Shown here in pieces: positions 1-10,388 of a stretch of 64,000 nucleotides of DNA (position 1 is the stretch's first letter; every line of letters begins with the position of its first letter). Location: NCBI GenBank assembly GCA_029865225.1, contig JAOUHJ010000006.1, positions 1 through 64,000 on the forward strand, written 5' to 3'. The notes beneath the pieces were generated by a model that saw nothing but the letters and a program-made list of their open reading frames with translations, did no database searches and was not told the DNA's origin. A program made the translations under genes and the position numbers. This DNA is from Nitrospira sp. GTDB taxonomy: Bacteria > Nitrospirota > Nitrospiria > Nitrospirales > Nitrospiraceae.

Positions 1-950
1 TTGGAATAGTTTTCCATCGCGCTCTGGCGCTTGCCTCGGATCGCGTAGATTTCGGCGATCCCGTGATAGGCCCGTGCATCTTCTTCGTTGCACTTGAGCG
101 CCCGGCTGAACGTGTCCGCCGCTTCTTGCAGTCGATGTTTGCCCAATGCGATCCAACCGAGCGCGGAATGGGCGGCGCCAAAGTCCGGGTCGGCACTGAG
201 CGCATCGTGGTAGCTCTTTTGCGCCAGGTCCAGACGCCCGCGTGTTTCGTACAATCCTCCAAGAGCAAAGTGCACTTCGGCATCCTGTGGATTCAGTTTC
301 AAGGCCGTCTTGTAGGATTGCACGGCCGGTTCCAGCTTTCCCTGTTCACCAAGGGCGCAGGCGAGGTTGGAGTGAGCCGCCGAATCGTTCGGGGTAAGCT
401 TAATGACTTCACGATACTCCTTGATCGCCATTTCCAGCCGCCCTTGATCCTGATAGGCGACGCCGAGATTCATCCGCGCCGGGGCAAAGTCGGGCGCGAG
501 CCGGACAGCCTCGCGATACGCCTTAATCGCCATTTCCGGATGACCGGCCCGTTCATGAATCTGCGCAAGAAAGTAATGAGGATAGGCCGACTGCGGGATC
601 AGCTTCGCGGCTTCTGCGTACGGTTTGATGGACTCTTCCGATTGACCAGATTGTGCCAGAAACAAGCCCTTGATCAAATGAACGTAACCGCACTCCGCGT
701 GCCGGTCGAGCAGATCGTTCACCCAACTCCCCACCGCCGCGATATGTTCCTGCGACTCAAGACAGAGCGCATAGGCTTTCCATGCATCGGCAAACCGACC
801 CTGCAAGAGATACACGACATTTCTGGCGAACAGCGGACGTGGATCTTTCGCTCCGTCGGGATCTCGGCTCCAGGCCATCGACTCGGCGAACAGGGTATCC
901 CACATGCCGGCGACGATGGCCGCTTCGCACTGTTGCTGATGGGTGCTCAT
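1..950 (-). CDS. TPR-repeat protein, 3' end cut by window edge
   Basis: Translating the minus strand from the ATG at 950 gives an open frame of about 316 residues running off the left edge. It contains successive 34-residue tetratricopeptide units with the usual pattern (for example AYRNLG-like and PEMAIKAYREAVRLAPDFAP stretches; Ala, Gly and Tyr at TPR positions, Pro closing the units). TPR arrays are protein-protein interaction scaffolds; no catalytic domain is visible in the part present. It starts 16 bp after the end of the ThyX-like gene on the same strand, so the two are probably co-transcribed. No signal peptide is obvious. The function is unknown; the reading frame and repeat class are secure. 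Confidence 0.8.
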   Translation of the reverse strand, partial: MSTHQQQCEAAIVAGMWDTLFAESMAWSRDPDGAKDPRPLFARNVVYLLQGRFADAWKAYALCLESQEHIAAVGSWVNDLLDRHAECGYVHLIKGLFLAQSGQSEESIKPYAEAAKLIPQSAYPHYFLAQIHERAGHPEMAIKAYREAVRLAPDFAPARMNLGVAYQDQGRLEMAIKEYREVIKLTPNDSAAHSNLACALGEQGKLEPAVQSYKTALKLNPQDAEVHFALGGLYETRGRLDLAQKSYHDALSADPDFGAAHSALGWIALGKHRLQEAADTFSRALKCNEEDARAYHGIAEIYAIRGKRQSAMENYS

Positions 951-966
951 GAATGATACGGGGATG

Positions 967-2454
967 CTATCGAGTCAGCGCGTCTTGGACATCAGGAGGT
1001 GTCGCGTGGATCCCTTCCCCAAGGAAGGGAAACTTCTTGGATATCTGCTGCTTCATCTGCCAGGCAACCGTTCGGTAGGACCAGTGGCCTTTGACCCCGG
1101 AACGGAGCTTGGCGATATACTCCGCTTCGGCATAGTCCATTTTGAACAGGCAACGAACCTTGAAACCAAAGGGAATGGCGTAGAGCGAGGCTTCCTGGTC
1201 CTTTTTCTTGAGCAATTCGATGTCGTTGCGCACCGCATCCATGGCCTGTCGATACTCTGTATCCAACCCGGCGTCGACCAACGGCGGTGGCACGTCATAG
1301 CCGTGAACGGTTGTGAAGTTTTGTTGCACCTGCTGGCACCGTCGGTGCCGGTGCATATCTCTCCAGGCACCGATATCCATCAGAATGTCAAAGTTGAATG
1401 CATAGCCGCTGCGGAATTCCTTGATGAGGTCATCGTAAGGCCCACGCTGTCTCGTGGCTACTTCGATAGTGGCCTGTTTCTCTTTTTCAGACCAGTCTCG
1501 GACGACATCGAGAATCTTCCGGTACGGGGCCTGTGACACACGATAGAGCAACGTCGCAACGATTTCATCGAGCGGATGATGGGGATCGATCAATTCGACC
1601 GTCTCTGCGGCGCCCCAGGTGCTGGGCTGGTCCAATCCCGTTCCGCGTAACACCTCTTTCGCGTGACGAGCCAAGTCGGAATACACTGATTCTTGATAGT
1701 CATTCGCCTTCGCATGCCGTGCCAGTGTCGGCGCGAGAGGGTCGTTCACGCCTGACGTTTGCCCGCAGAGCTCGCTCCACAGATTTACCGGAGCTCGTTG
1801 GCAGGCATCTTTCAGATCTTCGCCGATCGCCCGTAGCTCGGGGAGTTGGGACGATAGTAGACGTGTAATCTGTTTTTCCAATGTCCGGATGCTGACGACC
1901 TGCCCGACGTTGGTCTTGGCCGCAAGGGGAAGCAGATACCGAGTGACGTCGAACGCCCGTGCTGCGATCGTCCGCTGATAATCGGCTGGTTTCATAGCCT
2001 CCGGACGCGGCTCGCGCACAGAGAGGTAGGAGATCAGTGGGTCGTGCAGTAAACGATAGATTTCGGACAGGCTGCGGAGAATGCCTTCATAGACCGCTTC
2101 CGTTTCGCTTCCTCGAATCTGGCCTGGGACAAACCACCGACTCGAGGCAAAATTCTGATAACGGCTCGACTTCGCCTGACCATCCCAGAGCGGCTCGTCC
2201 TCTAAACGAATGGCGGCCAGCTCGGAAATCTCTTCAAAACAGATGATGACATGCCCGAGATCGGCGATCGACGCATGGCCGTAATCGAAATAAAATTGCT
2301 CCCAGAACTTTTCCGACGAGTGACCATGCACCCACCGGATGCTGTCCTCGATGGAGTCCGGCGATCGGCTATAGCGCGCCAGCGCATAGGCAGACTTCTC
2401 CGGTGGCATAGGCGCGATGGCGACAACCCGGCGGCCCGATTGATCTTGACTCAT
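967..2454 (-). CDS. thyX: Two-domain FAD-dependent thymidylate synthase (ThyX-like)
   Basis: 495 residues, about twice the length of a classical ThyX, with two ThyX-like halves. ThyX makes dTMP from dUMP using FAD and methylene-tetrahydrofolate. The second half has HRHRRCQQVQQ, recalling the ThyX signature RHR-X7-S, but with Asn where Ser is expected; the first half has a degenerate counterpart ending SSRYQNF. The N-terminal half also has the HASIADLGHV stretch resembling the helix before the ThyX motif. Start taken at the ATG at 2454; the upstream ribosome site is weak. It is divergent from hisS and followed by the TPR gene. Whether both halves build one active site, or one is structural only, cannot be decided here. 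Confidence 0.8.
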   Translation of the reverse strand: MSQDQSGRRVVAIAPMPPEKSAYALARYSRSPDSIEDSIRWVHGHSSEKFWEQFYFDYGHASIADLGHVIICFEEISELAAIRLEDEPLWDGQAKSSRYQNFASSRWFVPGQIRGSETEAVYEGILRSLSEIYRLLHDPLISYLSVREPRPEAMKPADYQRTIAARAFDVTRYLLPLAAKTNVGQVVSIRTLEKQITRLLSSQLPELRAIGEDLKDACQRAPVNLWSELCGQTSGVNDPLAPTLARHAKANDYQESVYSDLARHAKEVLRGTGLDQPSTWGAAETVELIDPHHPLDEIVATLLYRVSQAPYRKILDVVRDWSEKEKQATIEVATRQRGPYDDLIKEFRSGYAFNFDILMDIGAWRDMHRHRRCQQVQQNFTTVHGYDVPPPLVDAGLDTEYRQAMDAVRNDIELLKKKDQEASLYAIPFGFKVRCLFKMDYAEAEYIAKLRSGVKGHWSYRTVAWQMKQQISKKFPFLGEGIHATPPDVQDALTR

Positions 2455-2532
2455 AGAGGGTCTACCACATTCTCCTGAACCGCAAGTCGGGCACTATACC
2501 TCTCATGTCCATATGGCGCAAGGTCGAGTCCG

Positions 2533-2562
2533 TTGACTTGCCGCAGAAGGCGCCGTTATAGT
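2533..2562 (+). promoter_or_regulatory. Sigma70-like promoter for hisS
   Basis: TTGACT at 2533-2538 and TATAGT at 2557-2562 are separated by 18 bp, lying 54 bp before the hisS ATG in the thyX/hisS divergent gap. Good match to the consensus; not experimentally shown. Confidence 0.6.
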
Positions 2563-2616
2563 CCGCCGAATCGCGAGACCGAGCCATTTTCAATCAAGAC
2601 AGGGATCACTGTTTCC

Positions 2617-3879
2617 ATGATTAAGGGCATCAAAGGCGTGAAGGACTTATTGCCGGAGGAGACACCACGGTGGCGCTTCATTGAAGAAACTGCCAGGCGG
2701 TGGGCAGACCGGTATGGATTTCATGAAATTCGTATTCCGATCTTTGAAGTGACGACCCTGTTTGCACGCAGTATTGGGGCATCGACCGATATTGTCGAGA
2801 AGGAAATGTACACCTTCCAAGATCGAGACGGCACCTCGCTGACCCTTCGACCTGAGGGGACTGCCGGGACAGTCCGAGCCTATATCGAGCACAATCGCGG
2901 GGCAGTGCCCGTTCCCCAGAAGTACTTCTACTTTGGACCGATGTTTCGGCACGAGCGACCTCAGGCTGGGCGGCTCAGACAATTTCATCAATTTGGTGTC
3001 GAGTCCTTTGGGATGGCTGACCCGCGATCTGATATTGAAGTCATTGCCCTGCTATGGCGGTTACTGAGTGATGTTGGTCTCCAGGGCCTCACTTTGGAGA
3101 TTAACAACTTAGGATATCCCGCTGATCGGGATTCCTATCGACCTCAGCTTGTGACCTACCTGAAACAACATGAATCCCACCTGTGCTCAAATTGCCAGCG
3201 CCGGATCGAGATGAACCCTCTTCGCATTCTCGATTGTAAGGTCCCGGAGTGTCGTGCCCTTACAGAACAGGCTCCTCGGCTCGCCGATTCACTCTCTGAA
3301 GCTCCTCGAGCCTACTCTGCCGCTGTCTTGCGCGGACTTGATCTTATCCGCATTCCATATTCTTTAAATCATCGACTCGTCCGTGGACTGGATTATTACA
3401 ACCTCACGACCTTCGAAGTGACCGCGATGAATCTTGGCGCACAGAACGCCGTCGGGGCAGGTGGACGTTATGATGGTCTCGTTGAGACTCTCTCAGGACC
3501 TCCCACACCGGCTGTTGGTTTCGCCGTCGGTTTAGAACGTATTGCAATGTTGCTCGCAGATTCAGCCATCCGGACATCAGCTGCTAAAGCGGTTGTCTAC
3601 ATCGCTGCCTTTGGTGAGCAAGGGTCACTTGCCGGCCTCTCTGCACTAGAGGACCTTCGCGTCTGTGGAATTTCAGCTGTGTCAGATTTCCGTTCTTCCA
3701 CCTTGAAGGCTCACTTGCGGCAGGCTGATCGGCTTGGTTGTAGTTTCACTCTCATCATCGGTGATGACGAAGTCACGAAAGGCACAGGAATCCTTCGAAA
3801 TATGGTGACAAAGAGCCAGTATGATCTCCCTCTGGCAGCACTCCCCACCGCGATTCAACCGCTCCTCACCATCTCTTGA
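2617..3879 (+). CDS. hisS: Histidyl-tRNA synthetase
   Basis: Class II aminoacyl-tRNA synthetase that charges tRNA-His in the cytoplasm. The start was set at the ATG at 2617, giving MIKGIKGVKDLLPEE, the usual HisRS N-terminus; an in-frame upstream extension overlaps the promoter and looks non-coding. Motif 2 appears as FRHERPQAGRLRQFHQFGVE, the histidine-specific loops as LDYYNLTTFEV and GAGGRYDGLV, and motif 3 as GFAVGLERIAMLL; a C-terminal anticodon-binding domain follows. The length of 420 residues is normal. It stands alone after a good promoter and is followed by three small DsrE-family genes. Confidence 0.97.
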   Translation: MIKGIKGVKDLLPEETPRWRFIEETARRWADRYGFHEIRIPIFEVTTLFARSIGASTDIVEKEMYTFQDRDGTSLTLRPEGTAGTVRAYIEHNRGAVPVPQKYFYFGPMFRHERPQAGRLRQFHQFGVESFGMADPRSDIEVIALLWRLLSDVGLQGLTLEINNLGYPADRDSYRPQLVTYLKQHESHLCSNCQRRIEMNPLRILDCKVPECRALTEQAPRLADSLSEAPRAYSAAVLRGLDLIRIPYSLNHRLVRGLDYYNLTTFEVTAMNLGAQNAVGAGGRYDGLVETLSGPPTPAVGFAVGLERIAMLLADSAIRTSAAKAVVYIAAFGEQGSLAGLSALEDLRVCGISAVSDFRSSTLKAHLRQADRLGCSFTLIIGDDEVTKGTGILRNMVTKSQYDLPLAALPTAIQPLLTIS

Positions 3880-3973
3880 CGAGCCATTTTTCACGTTGAC
3901 TTTCCCCTTCAAACCCCGTACTCTCTCGATACTAATTCACACCTAACATATTGAATTAATAATAGAAAATCTT

Positions 3974-4303
3974 GTGAATTCACAGCAAACTCACAAAGTA
4001 GGGTTCCTCCTCGCCTTACCTCCCTCACATGTGAGCGCTTCAACCGTCCATGGGTTGGCCCAGGCTGCGCTCGACGCCGGCCATGAAGTATATCTCTACC
4101 TCATTGATGAGGGTGTTAAGAACATGCCACGTGAGGAATATCGAAACCTTGCGCAAACAGGCGCAAATATTTTCATCTGTGCCTATGGTTGCCAGCAACA
4201 TGGTGTTCCGACTACCGATGTGGGTCCAAACATGTCCCTATGTGGTCTAGTGGTACTCTCAGGACTTATTGAGAACTGTAAGCCGTTCTTGTCATTTACG
4301 TGA
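3974..4303 (+). CDS. DsrE/TusD-like sulfur-relay protein
   Basis: 109 residues starting at GTG. The fold-defining DsrE/F pattern is visible: an N-terminal hydrophobic strand (VGFLLALPP), an AAL-AGHEVYLYLIDEGV segment, and a Cys-containing loop FICAYGCQQHGVP where TusD/DsrE proteins carry the persulfide-accepting cysteine. It is first of three adjacent small genes (DsrE-, DsrF/TusC- and DsrH/TusB-like) with 15-18 bp gaps, matching the dsrEFH/tusDCB arrangement, so a complex in cytoplasmic sulfur transfer is inferred. The usual partners (TusE/DsrC, MnmA) are not in this window, so tRNA thiolation versus sulfur oxidation cannot be settled. Confidence 0.75.
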   Translation: MNSQQTHKVGFLLALPPSHVSASTVHGLAQAALDAGHEVYLYLIDEGVKNMPREEYRNLAQTGANIFICAYGCQQHGVPTTDVGPNMSLCGLVVLSGLIENCKPFLSFT

Positions 4304-4321
4304 CTGGTCGACGAATCTCCC

Positions 4322-4663
4322 GTGGCTAAGACTATTGCCGTTGTCATTCAAGAAGATCCTCGTAAAACGCACAGGCCTGTTGAAGCGCTGAGGATAGCCC
4401 TTGGTCTTGTTGCAGGATCACACCACACTACCGTGGTTCTCCTTGGAGAATCTTTTCGACTCCTTAGTGACGACACAGATGATGTTGTTGATGTTGATAT
4501 TCTTGAGAAATATCTCCCCTCGATCATCCATCTACAGATTCCATTTCTTCTCCAGGCCACACAGGATCGCACCCAATTACGGAGTGACTTTCAAGTCCAA
4601 TACGATATAGATGAGCATATTGCGGATGTTATCCGATCCACAGATTGTGCCCTTATTTTCTAA
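4322..4663 (+). CDS. DsrF/TusC-like sulfur-relay protein
   Basis: 113 residues, GTG start. It has the alternating strand/helix pattern of DsrE/F proteins: an IAVVIQED strand, EALRIALGLVAG helix, VVLLGES strand, and an acidic middle before the C-terminal VIRSTDCALIF strand. Position between a DsrE-like and a DsrH-like gene, with short gaps and the same strand, supports the middle subunit of a TusBCD/DsrEFH-type heterohexamer. No lone catalytic cysteine stands out except that near the C-terminus. Family assignment rests largely on context. Confidence 0.62.
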   Translation: MAKTIAVVIQEDPRKTHRPVEALRIALGLVAGSHHTTVVLLGESFRLLSDDTDDVVDVDILEKYLPSIIHLQIPFLLQATQDRTQLRSDFQVQYDIDEHIADVIRSTDCALIF

Positions 4664-4678
4664 AAGAGAAGTTGTGGT

Positions 4679-4900
4679 ATGAGCTCAATTGTCTATGTCG
4701 TTCACCCTAGAGAGCGATCGATTGCCCGTTCAATCTGTCTTGAACAAGGTTCTGGGCTTGTGGTTTCGCTAGATAAGACTCTTCCTCCGGGAAAGGTTGA
4801 AAGGATCATTGAACCATCACTTGTTCGGCGGGATGAGGGCTTATCGTATGGGCAAGTGTTGGAGTTATTACTCAAGGCTGAAAAAGTTATTGCTCTATAG
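4679..4900 (+). CDS. DsrH/TusB-like small protein
   Basis: 73 residues, ATG start preceded by an AAGAGAAG ribosome site. Small size, GLSYGQVLELLLKAEKVIAL at the C-terminus and position as third gene after DsrE- and DsrF-like genes fit DsrH/TusB, the small third subunit of the sulfur-relay complex. It ends at the edge of the presumed origin region ahead of dnaA. Sequence alone gives modest support. Confidence 0.6.
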   Translation: MSSIVYVVHPRERSIARSICLEQGSGLVVSLDKTLPPGKVERIIEPSLVRRDEGLSYGQVLELLLKAEKVIAL

Positions 4901-5220
4901 CTCCGATATTTCTTAAAGAAAGAAGATTCGTAGTAGTCGAATTAGGAGTAGGAAAGTGAAAAGTGAGGATAAGAGATAAGTTATTGAATATAGAGGATTT
5001 ATTGATATATAAACCGATGGATAAGTTTGGGGATAGTTTGGTTTTAAGGAGGTGAAACGTGGGGGAAATCTGTGGGTGGATTTCTAGGAGTCAGTGTAAG
5101 CAACTATCGAATTTAAATATGTGACAGCTTATGCACTGAAATGTAGGCGGATAGGGGTATGGTAAAAATATTGTTATCCACAAGTGTGAATAATCCTGTG
5201 TATGGAATTTTGAGCAACTT
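4901..5220. other. Candidate chromosomal origin (oriC) upstream of dnaA
   Basis: A 320-bp non-coding gap, AT-richer than its neighbours, lies immediately before dnaA. A consensus DnaA box TTATCCACA is at 5174-5182; TGAGGATAA at 4964-4972 is a one-mismatch reverse box, with a weaker GATGGATAA at 5016-5024. A/T-rich stretches at 4972-5012 and 5160-5175 could unwind. Clustering of dnaA, dnaN, gyrB and gyrA is typical beside bacterial origins. GC-skew inversion was not computed. Confidence 0.55.
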
Positions 5221-6564
5221 ATGAGTGTAGACACACTTTGGGAAGAGGCATTGCAGTACATTCAAGGGAGGGTACCGAAGCAAGTATATGACACTTGGTT
5301 TATGCCTGTGCATCTTGACCGGATTGAGAACTCGACGGCTCATATTGGTGTACCGAATAAATTCTTCGGAGAGTGGTTGGATACACATTATGCATCTCTG
5401 CTAGCAGAGGCAGTATCAACTGCCCGCGGTGGAGGAGAGACGACGGTGGCGTTTACTGTCCGTGAGAAAGCCTCAGTGCAACAGAATGAGATAGTCTCCC
5501 CATCTGCCACGCCGCGACCAGGAAATCAAAGTAAGAGTCGTCGAGGAATTCAACTCAATCCAAAATATACCTTCAAGAACTTCGTCGTTGGTGCGGGGAA
5601 TCAATTCGCCCATGCTGCATGTATGGCAGTGGCCGAACAACCAGGACAGACCTATAACCCACTCTTCATCTATGGTGGCGTAGGCCTTGGGAAAACCCAC
5701 CTCCTGAATGCAATTGGAAATCATGTTGCCGAAAAGAGCGACCTCCGCATCGCATATTTAACTACTGAACAGTTTACAAATGAAGTCATCAATTCGATCC
5801 GATACGACAAGATGATGGACCTTCGGAAGCGCTATCGACATATCGATATGCTCATGATCGATGATATTCAATTCCTGATGGGAAAAGAACGGACACAGGA
5901 AGAATTCTTCCACACCTTTAATGCTTTATATGAAGGACATAAGCAGATTGTTCTCTCGAGTGATCGGTTCCCAAAGGATATGCCAGATATTGAAGAACGC
6001 CTCCGCTCCCGGTTTGAATGGGGGCTTATTGCAGATCTACAGCCTCCCGACGTCGAGACGCGTATTGCAATCTTACGGAAGAAGTCGGAGGACGAGGGCG
6101 TCAAATTACCAGAAGACGTCATTCAATTCCTTTCGATCACGATGAAAAGCAACATCCGAGAGCTTGAAGGGAGCCTTGTCCGCTTAGGGGCCTATGCCTC
6201 GCTGACAGGACAGGTGATCACCCTTGAGCTTGCGAAGAATCTTCTTCGAGACGTCATCGGCGATAAGAAAAAGATCGTCGCGATGGACGACATTCAAGAA
6301 GCAGTGTGCAGTCAATTTCATGTCAAGTTGACGGAACTGAAATCGCGCCGACGGAGCAAAACACTCGTGCATCCTCGACAGATCGCTATGTATCTCTGTC
6401 GCGAGCTCACTGATGCATCGTACCCGGAAATCGGACGACAATTCGGCGGGAAGGATCATACAACCATCATTCATGCCTGTCGTCAGGTTGCGAAAGCCAA
6501 AGAAACCGACACCACGTTGCAGACAACTCTTGAGACGTTGAAAGAGCAGATTCTGAGAAGTTAA
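5221..6564 (+). CDS. dnaA: Chromosomal replication initiator DnaA
   Basis: 447 residues, ATG at 5221. Domain I is N-terminal (WEEALQYIQGRVPKQVYDTWF), followed by a variable linker; domain III AAA+ has Walker A GGVGLGKTH at about 152-160 and Walker B MLMIDDIQF near 212-220; domain IV ends with the DnaA signature IGRQFGGKDHTTIIHACRQV that binds DnaA boxes. It opens oriC and recruits the helicase. It lies directly after the AT-rich region with a consensus DnaA box, so autoregulation is likely, and precedes dnaN by 23 bp. Confidence 0.98.
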   Translation: MSVDTLWEEALQYIQGRVPKQVYDTWFMPVHLDRIENSTAHIGVPNKFFGEWLDTHYASLLAEAVSTARGGGETTVAFTVREKASVQQNEIVSPSATPRPGNQSKSRRGIQLNPKYTFKNFVVGAGNQFAHAACMAVAEQPGQTYNPLFIYGGVGLGKTHLLNAIGNHVAEKSDLRIAYLTTEQFTNEVINSIRYDKMMDLRKRYRHIDMLMIDDIQFLMGKERTQEEFFHTFNALYEGHKQIVLSSDRFPKDMPDIEERLRSRFEWGLIADLQPPDVETRIAILRKKSEDEGVKLPEDVIQFLSITMKSNIRELEGSLVRLGAYASLTGQVITLELAKNLLRDVIGDKKKIVAMDDIQEAVCSQFHVKLTELKSRRRSKTLVHPRQIAMYLCRELTDASYPEIGRQFGGKDHTTIIHACRQVAKAKETDTTLQTTLETLKEQILRS

Positions 6565-6587
6565 CGCCTTGGCTGGGGGAGCATGCT

Positions 6588-7715
6588 ATGAAAGTACGCA
6601 TCGGGCGGGATGAGTTGTTGACGGGGCTCCAGCGCGTACAGGGTGTCGTGGAGAAGCGGAACACGATGCCGATTCTGTCGAATATCTTGTTAGAGGCCAA
6701 ACAAGACGGGATTGAGATCGTCGCAACTGATCTTGAGATCGGTGTAAGGGGTCTCTACAAAGGGGCCGTGTTGAGTACAGGAGGAGTGACGATCTCGGCT
6801 CGAAAACTGTTCGAGATCGTGAAGGAATTACCTCCCGGGGATATCGAATTACTGGCCGCTGATAACAACTGGACGACCATTCAAGCCGGAAAGAGCCAAT
6901 TCAAAGTTGTGGGTCTTCCCAGTAGCGAGTACCCCGCGCTGCCGACTATCGATCGGGAAGGGTTGACTCCTCTCTCAGGAGAGGGTCTGCTCGAACTCAT
7001 TCGGAAAACGCTGTTTGCGGCCGGTGACAATGATGCCCGATATATCCTGAACGGCCTCCTGGTCACATTGCTGGCCACTGAAAAGAAAACGTCTCTGCGA
7101 TTAGTCGGGACGGACGGTCATCGCCTCGCCGTGGCGGAACAGGAAGTCGGTGCGGCCGGTGCCAAAGGAATGCCGCTAGAAATGAAAGCCATCATTCCCA
7201 AAAAAGCGGCCCTTGAGATCCGGCATCTCCTGGAGGAGGGAGGAGATGGCGAGCCGCTGATTGGTTTCACGAAGAATCTGATGATTTTCAGGAAAAGCGG
7301 CCTCCTTCTGACATCACGGCTGATGGAAGGCAACTATCCGAACTATCAGCAGGTTGTTCCCAAGGAAATCGGGAAACCCATTCATGTGAATAGGGCCGAA
7401 CTGGAGAGTGCACTCCGTCGGGTGTCGGTCTTGTCAAAGGACAAATCCAGTGCAGTGAAAGTGTCGTTCACATCCGGTCGAATGACGCTCTATTCCAGCA
7501 GTCCAGACTACGGGGAAGCGACAGAAGAGCTCCCGGCACAGTACGAGGGAGAGACATTGAACACCGGCTTCAATGCCCGGTACCTGTTGGATGTGTTTAA
7601 TGTGATGGATGGAGAGATGCTCTCGCTTCAAATGGAGACCCCCTTGAGTCCCTGTCTGATCCAGGAGCCGGAAAGTCCAGGGTTCAAGTGTGTCGTGATG
7701 CCTATTAAGATTTAG
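6588..7715 (+). CDS. dnaN: DNA polymerase III beta sliding clamp
   Basis: 375 residues, normal for the family. The N-terminus MKVRIGRDELLTGLQRVQGVVEKR and the segment RNTMPILSNILLEA are characteristic of the clamp, which dimerises around DNA and tethers polymerase III. Three repeated clamp domains can be followed; the C-terminus ends PGFKCVVMPIKI, like the conserved VVMPMRL tail. A GGGGGAG ribosome site sits a few bases before the ATG. It lies between dnaA and gyrB in the conserved order and probably shares transcription with them. Confidence 0.98.
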   Translation: MKVRIGRDELLTGLQRVQGVVEKRNTMPILSNILLEAKQDGIEIVATDLEIGVRGLYKGAVLSTGGVTISARKLFEIVKELPPGDIELLAADNNWTTIQAGKSQFKVVGLPSSEYPALPTIDREGLTPLSGEGLLELIRKTLFAAGDNDARYILNGLLVTLLATEKKTSLRLVGTDGHRLAVAEQEVGAAGAKGMPLEMKAIIPKKAALEIRHLLEEGGDGEPLIGFTKNLMIFRKSGLLLTSRLMEGNYPNYQQVVPKEIGKPIHVNRAELESALRRVSVLSKDKSSAVKVSFTSGRMTLYSSSPDYGEATEELPAQYEGETLNTGFNARYLLDVFNVMDGEMLSLQMETPLSPCLIQEPESPGFKCVVMPIKI

Positions 7716-7740
7716 CCTCAGCAGCTCACCAGGTAGTTAG

Positions 7741-10215
<2,475 letters not shown>

Positions 10216-10257
10216 GTAGAGTAGCAGAATCTATTTAGTATCCTGCCTGCGGCCTGT

Positions 10258-10380
10258 CGGATGCTCAAAATGGTCATCCGGCAAGGCCGCAGGCAGGAAA
10301 AGACCGGAGGCGTACCCTCTGGGGTACGTTGAGGATTTTTTCGAACCGAGAATGGAGCCGATGATCATTTTCAGCATCCG
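10258..10380 (+). repeat. Intergenic repeat with terminal inverted repeats, copy 1
   Basis: This ~123-bp unit between gyrB and gyrA begins GGATGCTCAAAATGG and ends CATTTTCAGCATCC, an inverted pair. Its core CGTACCCTCTGGGGTACGTTGAGG matches the core of the copies at 33416-33537 and (inverted) 29505-29624. It ends 8 bp before the gyrA start codon, so it forms most of the gyrA leader and could fold in the mRNA. It is non-coding and MITE- or REP-like. Confidence 0.75.
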
Positions 10381-10388
10381 AGGGAAGA

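Noticed and set aside
63..1536. Long plus-strand open frames opposite the TPR and ThyX-like genes
   Set aside because: The minus strand carries clear TPR repeats and ThyX-like motifs with good composition; the plus frames have no family features.
5113..5388. Minus-strand frame across the dnaA start
   Set aside because: It lies antisense to the conserved N-terminus of dnaA and has no ribosome site or motif.
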